Origin: Trueperaceae bacterium
GTDB taxonomy: Bacteria; Deinococcota; Deinococci; Deinococcales; Trueperaceae
Assembly (NCBI GenBank): GCA_007130355.1
Contig: SLSQ01000088.1
Coordinates: forward strand, 1-8,762
Length of the DNA stretch: 8,762 nucleotides
Direction: 5' to 3'
Shown here: piece by piece, positions 1 to 7,259 of the stretch
Numbering within the stretch: the stretch's first letter is position 1
Layout: every line of letters begins with the position of its first letter
Notes under the pieces: model-generated
Seen by the model: the letters and a program-made list of their open reading frames with translations, nothing else
What the model was told of the DNA's origin: nothing
Databases searched by the model: none
Program-made: the position numbers and the translations under genes

Positions 1-771
1 CCTGCGGGAGGGGTGGACTATGAGCGGGCCCGGTCGCTCATGGTCGGGGAGGTGAACGCTGCCGTCGGGGCCGCGTTCGACGCTGGAGCGGAAGCGGTTC
101 TCGTCAACGACGGGCACGGGCCCAACACGAACCTCCGGGCCGAGGAACTCGACGAACGTGCGGAGCTGATGTCGGGCAGGCCGAAACCGTTGAACCAGAT
201 GCAATGCATCGACGACGGTTTCGATGCCCTCGCCTTCGTTGGGTTCCACGCTCGAGCCGGAACGTCGCATGCGATTTTGGACCACACCTATGTGACCGAT
301 GTCGCGGATGTCCGTGTCCAAGGCCAGTCCCATGGCGAATTCGGACTCAACGCGATGCTCGCGGGCCGGTTCGGCGTCCCCGTCGCGTTCGCGTCCGGCG
401 ACGACAAGTTCGTCGAGGAGGTGCACGAGCTGGCCCCCGACGTTCGCGCCGTCGAGGTCAAGCGAACGGTGGCACGGACGGCATCGCGCTCGGTGTCGCC
501 CGCAGAGGCGCGACGCCGCATTCGAGAGGGCCTGTACGCGGCGCTGACCGGCGGCATGGCCGGGGCCACGGTGGTCGCCACGCCGCCGCCGCCGCTGGAC
601 CTCGAGGTCGAGTTTCTGCTCTCCAGCCAGGCGGATACCGCCGCCCTCCTTCCGCGCAGTGAACGCAGCGGGCCTCGCTCCGTTCGGTTCGTGGCGGACG
701 ACTACGTCGAACTGTTTCGGGCATGTCGGGCACTTCTTCTTCTCGGCAGGGCCGGAAAGGTCGCGGAATAG
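1..771 (+). CDS. M55 family D-aminopeptidase (DppA-like), 5' end missing
   Basis: Zinc-dependent peptidase of the M55 family, whose characterised member, Bacillus subtilis DppA, removes N-terminal D-amino acids (for example from D-Ala-D-Ala) in the cytoplasm. The frame is open to the left edge, so the gene begins upstream; the GTG at 13 is probably internal because about 20 N-terminal residues with the family's Asp-x-Glu metal ligands are absent. Counting from that GTG, I see the NDGHG motif (His35), the GFHARAG motif (His79), the LDHT motif (His91, matching the catalytic histidine of DppA) and HGEFGLNA (Glu109), all at the spacing expected for DppA. The visible 256 residues plus the missing N-terminus match the usual 270-280. 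No signal peptide is visible in the part seen. The stop is TAG. The gene is followed after 198 bases by a GntR regulator and then a dipeptide-type transporter, the same partnership as in the Bacillus dpp operon. Family assignment is secure; the exact substrate is inferred. Confidence 0.9.
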   Translation, partial: PAGGVDYERARSLMVGEVNAAVGAAFDAGAEAVLVNDGHGPNTNLRAEELDERAELMSGRPKPLNQMQCIDDGFDALAFVGFHARAGTSHAILDHTYVTDVADVRVQGQSHGEFGLNAMLAGRFGVPVAFASGDDKFVEEVHELAPDVRAVEVKRTVARTASRSVSPAEARRRIREGLYAALTGGMAGATVVATPPPPLDLEVEFLLSSQADTAALLPRSERSGPRSVRFVADDYVELFRACRALLLLGRAGKVAE

Positions 772-969
772 TCCTCGCCCGTCGGCTCCCGTCGTCCGAA
801 CGGCGGCCCGCGGCGCGCCGGATGCCCGCAGGGTTGGTACCGTAGGAGAGCGAACCGCTTCTTGCGGGGGCGAGAGGTCGCCTCCCTCGGCGACGTGCCG
901 ACCGAACGGGCCGTTCCGTTGCGGCCCTTGCCGCGACCGCGAGCGGTCTCAAGGAGCGTCTCGGAGGCG

Positions 970-1701
970 ATGTTGGCGCTGAGCAGGACACAAGGCATGC
1001 CCCTTCACATGCAGCTGCGAGCGTGGCTGCTCGGGCGCTTGCAGTCGGGGGAGTACGATCCGGGCGATCTCTTGCCTACCGAACGCCAACTCGAGGACCT
1101 GCACGGCGTGAGCCGCGTCACCGTGCGCCGCGCCCTCGGCGACTTGGCCGCAGCCGGCTACATCGCGCGCCGACCTGGACGTGGCAGCGTCGTCCTGCAG
1201 CGAAAAGTGCGGCACACCGCCGGTTGGCTCGGAGGGCTGCGCGACGAGCTTCGCTCCCAGGGGATGAAGGTGGAATCCCGTATCCTCGAGATGGGAATGA
1301 CGGTGCCCCCCACCCGCATCGCACATCTGCTCGGCGTCGGTGACGGTGTTCCGCTTTTTCACCACAAGCGCCTCATGGTCGTCGACGGTGCTCCGTTCTC
1401 CGTCGGGCATGGGTATCACAACGTGGGAACCGACTTCGACCTGACGCGGGACGAACTCGACGGCGACACCCTGGCGGCGTTGGTGAGTCGCAAGACGGGG
1501 ATCCGCCTCACGAAGGGCGAACGAAGCCTCGAGGCCGCGCCGGCGACCGAAGCGGAAGCCGAGATGCTCGAGATCGAGCCGGCTACGCCGGTCCTCGTCA
1601 CGCAGTTGCTCATCTATGGAGAGAACGACGTGCCGATCGCGCACCGCCGCGCTGCGTTCCGCGGCGACAAGTACCGATACGTGCATACGATCGAGTTCTA
1701 A
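970..1701 (+). CDS. GntR family transcriptional regulator, HutC subfamily (UTRA domain)
   Basis: Ligand-responsive DNA-binding regulator of 243 residues. The N-terminal winged helix-turn-helix spans about residues 11-76: the LPTERQL motif at 35-41, recognition helix GVSRVTVRRAL at 46-56 and wing RRPGRGSVV at 67-75 are textbook GntR. The remainder (about 90-240) fits the UTRA effector-binding domain, including a KRLMVVDGAPFSV stretch typical of its central strands. I chose ATG 970, with AAGGAG at 951-956 (13 bases away) and GGAGG at 963-967 (very close); TTG 973 or ATG 997 are possible, and a TTG at 862 would add a proline/arginine-rich tail not usual for the family. HutC-type regulators commonly repress neighbouring catabolic or uptake genes until a small ligand binds. 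The next gene is a peptide-binding protein preceded by a palindrome, so local control of the peptide module is likely but inferred. The ligand is unknown. Confidence 0.93.
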   Translation: MLALSRTQGMPLHMQLRAWLLGRLQSGEYDPGDLLPTERQLEDLHGVSRVTVRRALGDLAAAGYIARRPGRGSVVLQRKVRHTAGWLGGLRDELRSQGMKVESRILEMGMTVPPTRIAHLLGVGDGVPLFHHKRLMVVDGAPFSVGHGYHNVGTDFDLTRDELDGDTLAALVSRKTGIRLTKGERSLEAAPATEAEAEMLEIEPATPVLVTQLLIYGENDVPIAHRRAAFRGDKYRYVHTIEF

Positions 1702-1721
1702 TCCAACCCGAAGCGGAAGCT

Positions 1722-1746
1722 GCACCGGCTCCTTCGGCCGAGGTGC
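1722..1746 (+). terminator. Weak hairpin after the GntR gene
   Basis: Twenty bases after the GntR stop codon, GCAC (1722-1725) pairs with GTGC (1743-1746) and, past a two-base bulge, CGGC (1726-1729) pairs with GCCG (1737-1740) around a seven-base loop. The right arm AGGTGC (1741-1746) can instead pair with GCACCT (1759-1764). No run of T follows, so intrinsic termination is doubtful. It may be a weak 3' end or chance in GC-rich DNA. Confidence 0.3.
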
Positions 1747-1796
1747 GCCCAAGTCGGTGCACCTCGTCGTCGATGTGGAGGCTCGAACGCTCCCCC

Positions 1797-1826
1797 TGTA
1801 CAAGGTTGCAATCCTAATGATATAAC
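1797..1826 (+). promoter_or_regulatory. Candidate sigma70-type promoter for the peptide-transport genes
   Basis: An AT-richer pocket in otherwise GC-rich DNA contains TGTACA (1797-1802, four of six matches to TTGACA) and TATAAC (1821-1826, five of six matches to TATAAT), separated by 18 bases. Transcription would begin near 1832-1834, giving a leader of about 130 bases before the binding-protein ATG at 1962. The -10 element is good and the -35 mediocre; the call rests on composition, spacing and the adjacent palindrome, not on experiment. Confidence 0.5.
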
Positions 1827-1834
1827 GAAGTCGC

Positions 1835-1852
1835 TACCTCCCTAGGGTGGTA
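1835..1852. promoter_or_regulatory. Palindromic operator candidate, probably for the GntR/HutC regulator
   Basis: TACCTCCCTAGGGTGGTA is an inverted repeat with eight of nine complementary pairs (only the T1839/T1848 position fails), centred on CCTAGG. It starts a few bases after the candidate -10 box, so a bound protein would cover the transcription start and block it. Several HutC-type regulators, such as DasR and NagR, recognise palindromes with a central CTAG and arms rich in GGT/ACC, although their arm order differs from this one. Binding by the product of the gene at 970-1701 is inferred from position and symmetry. Confidence 0.45.
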
Positions 1853-1961
1853 TGGCCCGAGCCCACCGTCGCGTCGTCGACTTGGTGGCCCTGGCGTCGT
1901 GAAGCTCGCATCGCCGCGTGTCGATTCGGCGCCACGCAGTTCAGGAGAGGAACGGACCGTG

Positions 1962-3518
1962 ATGAGACCCAAGAACTTCGATGCGAACAGGTTGCCGAGC
2001 GCGTGGCTCGCGCTCGTGGCCGCGATCGGATTGGCGTTCGCCGGAGCGTCCTCCGCGCAACCCATGCCCGGCCCAGACACGATGGTCGTCGCGACACCGG
2101 CGGTTCCGAACGAGCTCGATCCGGACTTCGGCGAGTCTTCGGTGAAGGGCAACATCATCCGCCAAGTGCTCGACACGCCCGTCTGGTACGACGAGGATGG
2201 GGTGCTCCACGGTTGGATCTTCGAGTCCTGGGAACTTCTCGACGACAACCGCCGCTGGCGCTTCAGCATCCGCGAGGGCCTCGAATTCGATAGCGGTACG
2301 CCCGTGAACGCCGAGACGGTGAAGTACACGTTCGATCGGATGGTCGACGAAGACATGCTTTCCCAGGGCGCCGACAACCAGTTTCCGCTGCGTGTCGGAC
2401 TGGTGGACGTTGAGATCGTCGACGAGTACACGCTCGATATCGTCACCGAAGATGCGAACGCCGTGACGCTCACGCGACTGTACGTCGTCTACCTGCTCGA
2501 CCCGGACTTCTACGAGGACGCTTCGCTCGCCGATGCGGCGCTCACGGCTCGCGGTAGCGGACCGTACCGAATCGTGACCTTCGTTCCGGACGACTACGTC
2601 GTCTTCGAGCGAAACGAGGACTACTGGCTCGGGCCCCCGGAGATTGAGCGGTTGGTCGTTCGCGCGGTCCCCGAGCGGTCGAGCCGAGTGGCCATGCTCG
2701 AGACCGGCGAAGTCGACATCGCCTTGGACCTCGCGCCCGACGACATCCCGATCGTCGACGGCATTCCGAACGTCGAGCTTCAGGCTACCGTCGGCTCGCG
2801 ACGCATCGGCCTCGCGTTCAACCAGCAGGAGGAGCGCTTCCAAGACAAGCGCGTCCGTCAAGCGTTCAACTACGCGGTCGACTTCGACGAGATCAACGAT
2901 GCGCTGCTTTACGGACTCGGTGGCCGCGCCACCACCTATCGTGGAACCGACTACTGCGCGAACCCTGAACTGGAGCCGTACTCGTACGATCCGGAACTCG
3001 CGGTGCAGTTGCTTGAAGATGCCGGATACGACATGTCCGAAGAGGTCGTGCTCAACGTCGCGAGCAACGCCGGGTACCGGATCCAGGTCGTCGAGTCGAT
3101 GGCGTCGCAGCTCCGTAGCCTGGGGATCGCGGCGACGGCGAACGTGATCGAGCGGTCGATCTATGTCGACATGGTCGGGAATCGGGACTTCGACGGCATG
3201 ATCGAGGTGGGCCTGGGCGGTCGCGGCGTGCCGCCGCAGGACGCCGGCGTGTTCCTGTTCGGCGCGTTCTGGAACCCGACTTCGTGGGAGGACGACGCTG
3301 CGCACGAGTTCAACGACCTGCTCGCCGAAATCCAAGCGGCGTTCGACGAGGACGTGGTGTGCGATCTGACGAAGGAGCTCGAGGCCATCGCGTACGAGCA
3401 TGCGCCCTGGCTCTTCTCCCATCACTCGCTGGAGATCGCCGGCGTGCATGAGCGCGTCGACTGGTCGCCGCGTATCGACTCGCACCTGTTCTGGCGAACC
3501 GCCGGTTGGGCCGACTGA
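1962..3518 (+). CDS. ABC transporter substrate-binding protein, family 5 (dipeptide/oligopeptide type)
   Basis: Periplasmic receptor of 518 residues that captures peptides, or a similar nickel/glycoside-type ligand, for a DppBC-type permease. Residues 1-33 form a Sec signal peptide: a basic start, a hydrophobic core around WLALVAAIGLAFAGA and a predicted cut after SSA; there is no lipobox cysteine, so it is a soluble periplasmic protein. The family-5 signature is at about 87-127 (FESWELLDD, then WRFSIREGLEF and GTPVNAETVKYTF), and a GSGPYRI motif with NEDYWLG follows in the middle. Two cysteines in the mature protein (in YCANP and VVCDL) could form a disulphide. ATG 1962 is preceded by AGGAGAGG at 1943-1950; GTG 1959 is equally possible, while an in-frame GTG at 1899 would put 21 polar residues before the signal peptide. 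It stands between its likely regulator and the hydrolase and permease genes. Family is certain; the ligand cannot be read from sequence. Confidence 0.95.
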   Translation: MRPKNFDANRLPSAWLALVAAIGLAFAGASSAQPMPGPDTMVVATPAVPNELDPDFGESSVKGNIIRQVLDTPVWYDEDGVLHGWIFESWELLDDNRRWRFSIREGLEFDSGTPVNAETVKYTFDRMVDEDMLSQGADNQFPLRVGLVDVEIVDEYTLDIVTEDANAVTLTRLYVVYLLDPDFYEDASLADAALTARGSGPYRIVTFVPDDYVVFERNEDYWLGPPEIERLVVRAVPERSSRVAMLETGEVDIALDLAPDDIPIVDGIPNVELQATVGSRRIGLAFNQQEERFQDKRVRQAFNYAVDFDEINDALLYGLGGRATTYRGTDYCANPELEPYSYDPELAVQLLEDAGYDMSEEVVLNVASNAGYRIQVVESMASQLRSLGIAATANVIERSIYVDMVGNRDFDGMIEVGLGGRGVPPQDAGVFLFGAFWNPTSWEDDAAHEFNDLLAEIQAAFDEDVVCDLTKELEAIAYEHAPWLFSHHSLEIAGVHERVDWSPRIDSHLFWRTAGWAD

Positions 3519-3581
3519 GCGGCCGAATCGACCCACGAAACGAATGCGACGGATCGTACGGTAGCGTCGCACGCTGAGGAA

Positions 3582-3608
3582 CGGGGGTGCCGTCCGGCGG
3601 CACCCCCG
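3582..3608 (+). terminator. Strong GC hairpin between binding protein and hydrolase genes
   Basis: CGGGGGTGCCG (3582-3592) and CGGCACCCCCG (3598-3608) form a perfect 11-bp stem with a 5-base loop. The following bases (CATACGAGGAGG) contain no T-run and go straight into the Shine-Dalgarno sequence of the next gene. A full intrinsic terminator is therefore unlikely. An RNA 3'-end stabiliser or partial terminator that raises binding-protein mRNA above the downstream message fits better, as known for the malE-malF gap in enteric bacteria. Confidence 0.6.
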
Positions 3609-3627
3609 CATACGAGGAGGACGATTG

Positions 3628-5268
3628 ATGCGCGGCATGGTGGCATGTCTCGAGGGCCCAGCGGCACACGTCGGGCGACGGATCTTCGAACGAGGCGGGA
3701 ACGTCGTGGACGTCGCGATCGCGGTCGCGTACGCGCAATGCGTGGCGAATCCGTTCGACACGAGCCTGTCCGGAAAAGCGTCCATACACGTGCGGCTCGA
3801 CGGCCGCTCCACAATTTTAGATGCGGGACACCTGATCGGTTCGAGGGCGCATCCCGACGTATGGCGCGACGAGTACCGTGGCCGCATGAACGGCGTCGGT
3901 CCGTTCCTCGTCGACAGCTACAAGAATAAACTCGGGTATCAGGCGATCATGACGCCCGGGTTCGTTCCGGCCACGCAACTCGCGTTCGAGCGATTCGGCA
4001 GCGGAAGGTTGGCGTGGGCCGATCTCGTCCGGCCATCGGCCGAGCTGGCGACGCACGGGTTTCCGATCTTCCCGAACGTCGCGCAGCACTGGGACGACGA
4101 CCACGTTGCCGTTCCCTCGACCGATTGGAACCTGCGTCGGGCGATCGACGTCGGTGGGAACGATGCCGCTCGACGGCTTCTCTTCAAGCCCAACGGACGC
4201 GCCTACCGGAACGGGGAGCTGTTCCGCCAGCCCGATCTGGGGGCCACGCTCGCGCGCATCGCCGAAGATGGGCCCGAGGTCTTCTATCGTGGCGCCATCG
4301 GGCAGCGGATCGCGCAGGACTTCGAGGAGCACGACGCCTTCGTCACGTACGACGACATGGCCGGATACGAGGTCCGCGTCGAAGAGCCGATTCGAACTAC
4401 GTACCGCGGCTATGAGATCTCCACGAACCCTCCACCCGGGAACGGGATGATCGCGCTGATCATGTTGAACGTCCTCGAAGGGTTCGACCTGGCCGGTATG
4501 GAGTACCACGGCCCCGAGTACGTCACCACCATGTCGGATTGCATGCGTGCCGCGTTCGTGGATCGTGCACGCTACCGTGGCGATCCCGCCTTCGTGGACG
4601 TACCGCTGGAGCGCCTTCTGTCCAAGGACCACGCGCGACGCTGGCAGGAGCGTGTGCGCGCCGGCGACGTGCCCGCTCCCACGTGGAAAGGCGAGAGCGA
4701 CAGCACGACCCACCTGAGCGTCATGGACGACGCAGGCAACGGCGTGTCGATGACGCATTCGCACGGAGGCTACGCCGGAGCGTGCGTCGTCACGGATGGC
4801 CTGGGGTTCCTGCACAATGCGCACATGAAGCTGTTCGACCCTCTACCAGGATCCGTGGACAGCATCGTTCCCGGGAAACGGCAGGGAGGAAGCGTGCCCA
4901 TCGTGGTCTCGCACGGCGGCGAGCCGGTCATGGTCGTCGGGGGCGCGGGTGGGACACGCCAGGTCACCGGCACGGTGCAGGCGATCGTGAACGTCATCGA
5001 TCACGGAATGCAGGCCTACGAAGCGGTGTCCGCTCCTAGGATCCACTCCGAGCGGCCCGACCGGATTCACGCGGAAGCCGGAGTTCCGCAGGCGACGATC
5101 GAGGCCGTACGCGCCGCCGGCCGTACGATCGGTGCTCCGGGCATGTCCATGGGGAAGATCAGCGCCGTGGTGCGCGACCTGAGGTCGGGCGAGTTGGTGG
5201 ACGGCGCCGAGCCTCGAGGCACGCGAGGTCGAGGCACTCCGGGTTACTTCGAGTCCACGGACCTCTGA
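3628..5268 (+). CDS. Gamma-glutamyltransferase-family Ntn hydrolase, divergent substrate pocket
   Basis: A 546-residue member of the GGT family, whose precursors cleave themselves before a threonine that becomes the catalytic nucleophile. The N-terminal part keeps GMVA and GRRIFERGGNVVDVAIA (about 3-33), then TPGFVP (109-114), PPPGNGMIALIMLNVLEG (268-285) and SKDHARRW (332-339). The self-cleavage site is in DSTTHLSVMDDAGNGVSMT, making Thr360 the predicted nucleophile and about 187 residues the small subunit; the GGAGGTR loop lies at 438-444. Residues that in E. coli GGT hold the glutamyl group look changed: the LDFRE arginine region reads LDAGH (64-68), Asn411 aligns with Gly380, Thr409 with Ser378, and the QMDDF aspartates are replaced near HMKLF (399-403). 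The usual SGxGGG near the N-terminus is SLSGKAS. No signal peptide is visible, so it is probably cytoplasmic, unlike periplasmic GGT. ATG 3628 has GAGGAGG at 3614-3620. It lies between transporter genes, suggesting it processes the imported compound; probably an amidohydrolase or peptidase rather than a true transferase. Confidence 0.88.
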   Translation: MRGMVACLEGPAAHVGRRIFERGGNVVDVAIAVAYAQCVANPFDTSLSGKASIHVRLDGRSTILDAGHLIGSRAHPDVWRDEYRGRMNGVGPFLVDSYKNKLGYQAIMTPGFVPATQLAFERFGSGRLAWADLVRPSAELATHGFPIFPNVAQHWDDDHVAVPSTDWNLRRAIDVGGNDAARRLLFKPNGRAYRNGELFRQPDLGATLARIAEDGPEVFYRGAIGQRIAQDFEEHDAFVTYDDMAGYEVRVEEPIRTTYRGYEISTNPPPGNGMIALIMLNVLEGFDLAGMEYHGPEYVTTMSDCMRAAFVDRARYRGDPAFVDVPLERLLSKDHARRWQERVRAGDVPAPTWKGESDSTTHLSVMDDAGNGVSMTHSHGGYAGACVVTDGLGFLHNAHMKLFDPLPGSVDSIVPGKRQGGSVPIVVSHGGEPVMVVGGAGGTRQVTGTVQAIVNVIDHGMQAYEAVSAPRIHSERPDRIHAEAGVPQATIEAVRAAGRTIGAPGMSMGKISAVVRDLRSGELVDGAEPRGTRGRGTPGYFESTDL

Positions 5269-5290
5269 ACGGGACCGGAGCGCGACCGGG

Positions 5291-6211
5291 ATGACGACGC
5301 TCATCGTTCAGCGGCTGGGTCAGCTCGTGTTCGTCCTGGTCGCACTCACGATGCTGATCTTCGGACTGATGCACCTATCCGGGGATCCGGTCACGCTCAT
5401 GGCCGGGGAGGGGGCTACCCTGGAGGATATCGAGCGTGTGCGGGAGCGGATGGGGTTCGACCAGCCCGTGCACGTGCAGTACGGACGCTACATGGTCGGC
5501 CTCCTCCAAGGCGACCTCGGAACATCGCTCAGGCAGCACCGACCGGTCGGCGAACTCGTGATCGACCGGGTCCCCGCGACGCTCCAACTCACGGTGCTGG
5601 CCCAATTGTTGGCCATCGCGGTCGCGTTTCCGATCGGCGTCGTCTCGGCGATTTGGAGGAACTCGGTCGTGGACAGGGTCGCCATGACGTTCGCCGTGTT
5701 CATGCAGGCGATTCCGGTCTTCTGGCTCGGCATCATGTTGATCCTGATCTTCAGCGTCGGTCTCCGCTGGACGCCCGTCGGTGGACGTGCCACGCCGGAG
5801 GCGATCATCTTGCCCGTGGTCACGCTCGCGGGCGTCTTCATGGCGCAGAACGCCCGCCTGATTCGCTCGTCGCTGCTCGAGGTGCTGTCGCTCGACTTCG
5901 TCCGCACGGCGCGCTCGAAGGGCGCGCCCGGGTGGTCGGTGATCTTCCGGCACGCGATGCGGAACGCCCTGATCCCGCTCGTCACGGTCCTCGGTCTCCA
6001 GTTCAGCAACTTGCTCAGCGGCGCCGTGGTGACGGAGCTCGTGTTCGCGTGGCCTGGACTCGGCCGGCTCTTGGTGCAGGCGGTGCTGAATCGTGATGTG
6101 CCGCTCGTGCTGGGAGCCACGATCATCATCGCGGTGTTCGTCGTGTTCGTGAACCTGATCGTGGACCTGCTGTACGGAGTCATCGATCCGCGCGTTCGGA
6201 CGGAGGTATGA
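5291..6211 (+). CDS. dppB: ABC transporter permease, DppB/OppB type
   Basis: Inner-membrane subunit of a peptide-type ABC importer, 306 residues, typical for DppB. Six membrane segments are readable: about 8-29, 97-121, 130-156, 170-190, 225-250 and 272-297. The GDLGTSL motif (74-80) after the first periplasmic stretch is characteristic of the family. The cytoplasmic EAA loop, which docks the ATPase, is at about 199-230 (DFVRTARSKGAPGWSVIF, then HAMRNALIP). The protein ends in the usual YGVIDPR sequence. ATG 5291 is preceded by GGAG at 5277-5280. The gene starts 22 bases after the hydrolase stop and overlaps the ribosome-binding site of the next permease, so it is part of one operon. The substrate is set mainly by the binding protein, probably the one at 1962-3518. 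Confidence 0.95.
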   Translation: MTTLIVQRLGQLVFVLVALTMLIFGLMHLSGDPVTLMAGEGATLEDIERVRERMGFDQPVHVQYGRYMVGLLQGDLGTSLRQHRPVGELVIDRVPATLQLTVLAQLLAIAVAFPIGVVSAIWRNSVVDRVAMTFAVFMQAIPVFWLGIMLILIFSVGLRWTPVGGRATPEAIILPVVTLAGVFMAQNARLIRSSLLEVLSLDFVRTARSKGAPGWSVIFRHAMRNALIPLVTVLGLQFSNLLSGAVVTELVFAWPGLGRLLVQAVLNRDVPLVLGATIIIAVFVVFVNLIVDLLYGVIDPRVRTEV

Positions 6212-6212
6212 C

Positions 6213-7109
6213 GTGACCGTCGGAGCGCCTCGAAGCGGGGATGGGCCGCGTCGGAACCCTTGGGTCGTCTTCTACCGGAGGTACAAGCTTACCGTCCCGG
6301 TAGTCCTCAGCTTCGCGATTCTCCTCGCGATCGTGATCGTCGCGCTCGGCGCACCCACCTTCGCGACGTACGACCCGCACGAGACGTCGCTGCGCGACCG
6401 GCTCACGCCACCCCTCACGATGGACGCGAGCGATACGTTCCGCCTCATGGGCACGGACGCCCTCGGTCGCGACCTCGCGACGCGCATCGCGTACGGAGCC
6501 CGCTTCTCGCTGCTGATCGGACTGGCGTCGGTCATGATCGGCGGCACGATCGGCCTGGTCCTCGGCCTGCTCGCCGGCTACGCGGGCGGCTTCTGGGAGG
6601 ATCTGATCATGCGTGCGGCCGACCTACAGGTCGCGCTTCCGAGCATGGTGCTCTACCTCGCGATCCTCGCCGTACTCGGCGGAGGGATGGTGCAGGTCAT
6701 TCTGATCCTCGGGTTCACGGGGTGGGTGATGTACGCACGGGTCGCCAGGGCGCAGGTGCTCGCCGTGAAGAATCAGGAGTTCGTGATCGCCGCCGAATCG
6801 CTCGGTGCCTCGCCGCTCCGTGTGCTGATCCAGCACATCACGCCGAACATCCTCGCCCCCGTGATCGTCATCGGCAGTTTCGACGTCGCGAAGAACATCG
6901 TCGTGGCAGCGGCGCTGAGCTTCATCGGCGTCGGAATCCCGCCGTCGGTGCCGACCTGGGGAGGGATGCTGTCGGAGGCACGAGACGTCTTGCGTCTCGC
7001 GTGGTGGCCCGCCACGCTTCCCGGAACGGCGCTCATGATCCTCGTCCTGGCCGTGAACATGATCGGGGATTGGTTGCGGGATCTGTTCGATCCGCGAATC
7101 GACGCTTGA
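6213..7109 (+). CDS. dppC: ABC transporter permease, DppC/OppC type
   Basis: Second membrane subunit of the peptide importer, 298 residues, the normal size for DppC. The N-terminal OppC segment has one membrane helix at about 28-46. It is followed by the GTDALGRD motif (80-87) and ARFSLLIG, hallmarks of the family. The EAA loop with FVIAAESLGASPLRVLIQH lies at about 190-208. The end (GDWLRDLFDPR) is also typical. The start is GTG 6213, one base after the dppB stop; CGGAGG at 6201-6206, inside the end of dppB, serves as its ribosome-binding site, so the two permeases are translationally coupled and would form a heterodimer. DppD- and DppF-type ATPase genes, which often follow dppC, are absent: the next gene belongs to a different transporter. 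Confidence 0.95.
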   Translation: MTVGAPRSGDGPRRNPWVVFYRRYKLTVPVVLSFAILLAIVIVALGAPTFATYDPHETSLRDRLTPPLTMDASDTFRLMGTDALGRDLATRIAYGARFSLLIGLASVMIGGTIGLVLGLLAGYAGGFWEDLIMRAADLQVALPSMVLYLAILAVLGGGMVQVILILGFTGWVMYARVARAQVLAVKNQEFVIAAESLGASPLRVLIQHITPNILAPVIVIGSFDVAKNIVVAAALSFIGVGIPPSVPTWGGMLSEARDVLRLAWWPATLPGTALMILVLAVNMIGDWLRDLFDPRIDA

Positions 7110-7259
7110 GACGGCGCGGCGTCGTAGGGGGTCGGGCCGCCCCGGGCGGTGCCGTGCCGACTACGGAACGTCGGGTGTGGCGCATGGAGCGGGTCGACAC
7201 GAAGGCTCGCGTCCCCCGTGCTACCTTGGAATTCGAACCGCACACGAAAGGGAGGCACC
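7110..7259 (+). promoter_or_regulatory. Gap between the two transport systems: likely transcription boundary
   Basis: This 150-base gap separates unrelated transporters and probably holds the end of one transcript and the start of another. Bases 7123-7165 can fold into a compound hairpin (CGTAG with CTACG outside, TCGG with CCGA inside, then a CCGCC/GGCGG core), but no T-run follows. TGCTACCTT at 7219-7227 resembles an extended -10 element (TGn then TAnnnT) about 32 bases before the start codon, without a convincing -35 at normal spacing; TCGACA at 7194-7199 is 22 bases away, too far. Both elements are weak. The Shine-Dalgarno AAGGGAGG at 7248-7255 is clear. Confidence 0.25.

Noticed and set aside
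834..843. TTGGTACCGT as an extended -10 promoter (TGn then TAnnnT) for the GntR gene.
   Set aside because: There is no -35-like sequence at 16-19 bases upstream and the match is too short to stand alone in GC-rich DNA; the gene's promoter remains unidentified.
830..846. AGGGTTGGTACCGTAGG resembles the T-box antiterminator sequence (AGGGTGGTACCGCG).
   Set aside because: It has an extra T in the conserved core. I see no stem I or specifier loop upstream, no terminator helix downstream, and the next gene is a regulator rather than an amino-acid gene. Chance similarity is more likely.
877..894. Six-bp hairpin GTCGCC/GGCGAC before the GntR gene.
   Set aside because: Short stem without a T-run, too far from either gene end to suggest a role.
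1941..3887. A 648-codon open frame on the minus strand opposite the peptide-binding protein and the start of the hydrolase gene.
   Set aside because: It is the arginine/valine/aspartate-rich mirror frame expected opposite a high-GC gene. The plus-strand frames show clear family motifs over the same bases.
7149..7259. N-terminal extension of the second binding protein from an upstream TTG start.
   Set aside because: It would bury the signal peptide behind 37 polar residues, while ATG 7260 has a strong Shine-Dalgarno sequence four bases upstream.
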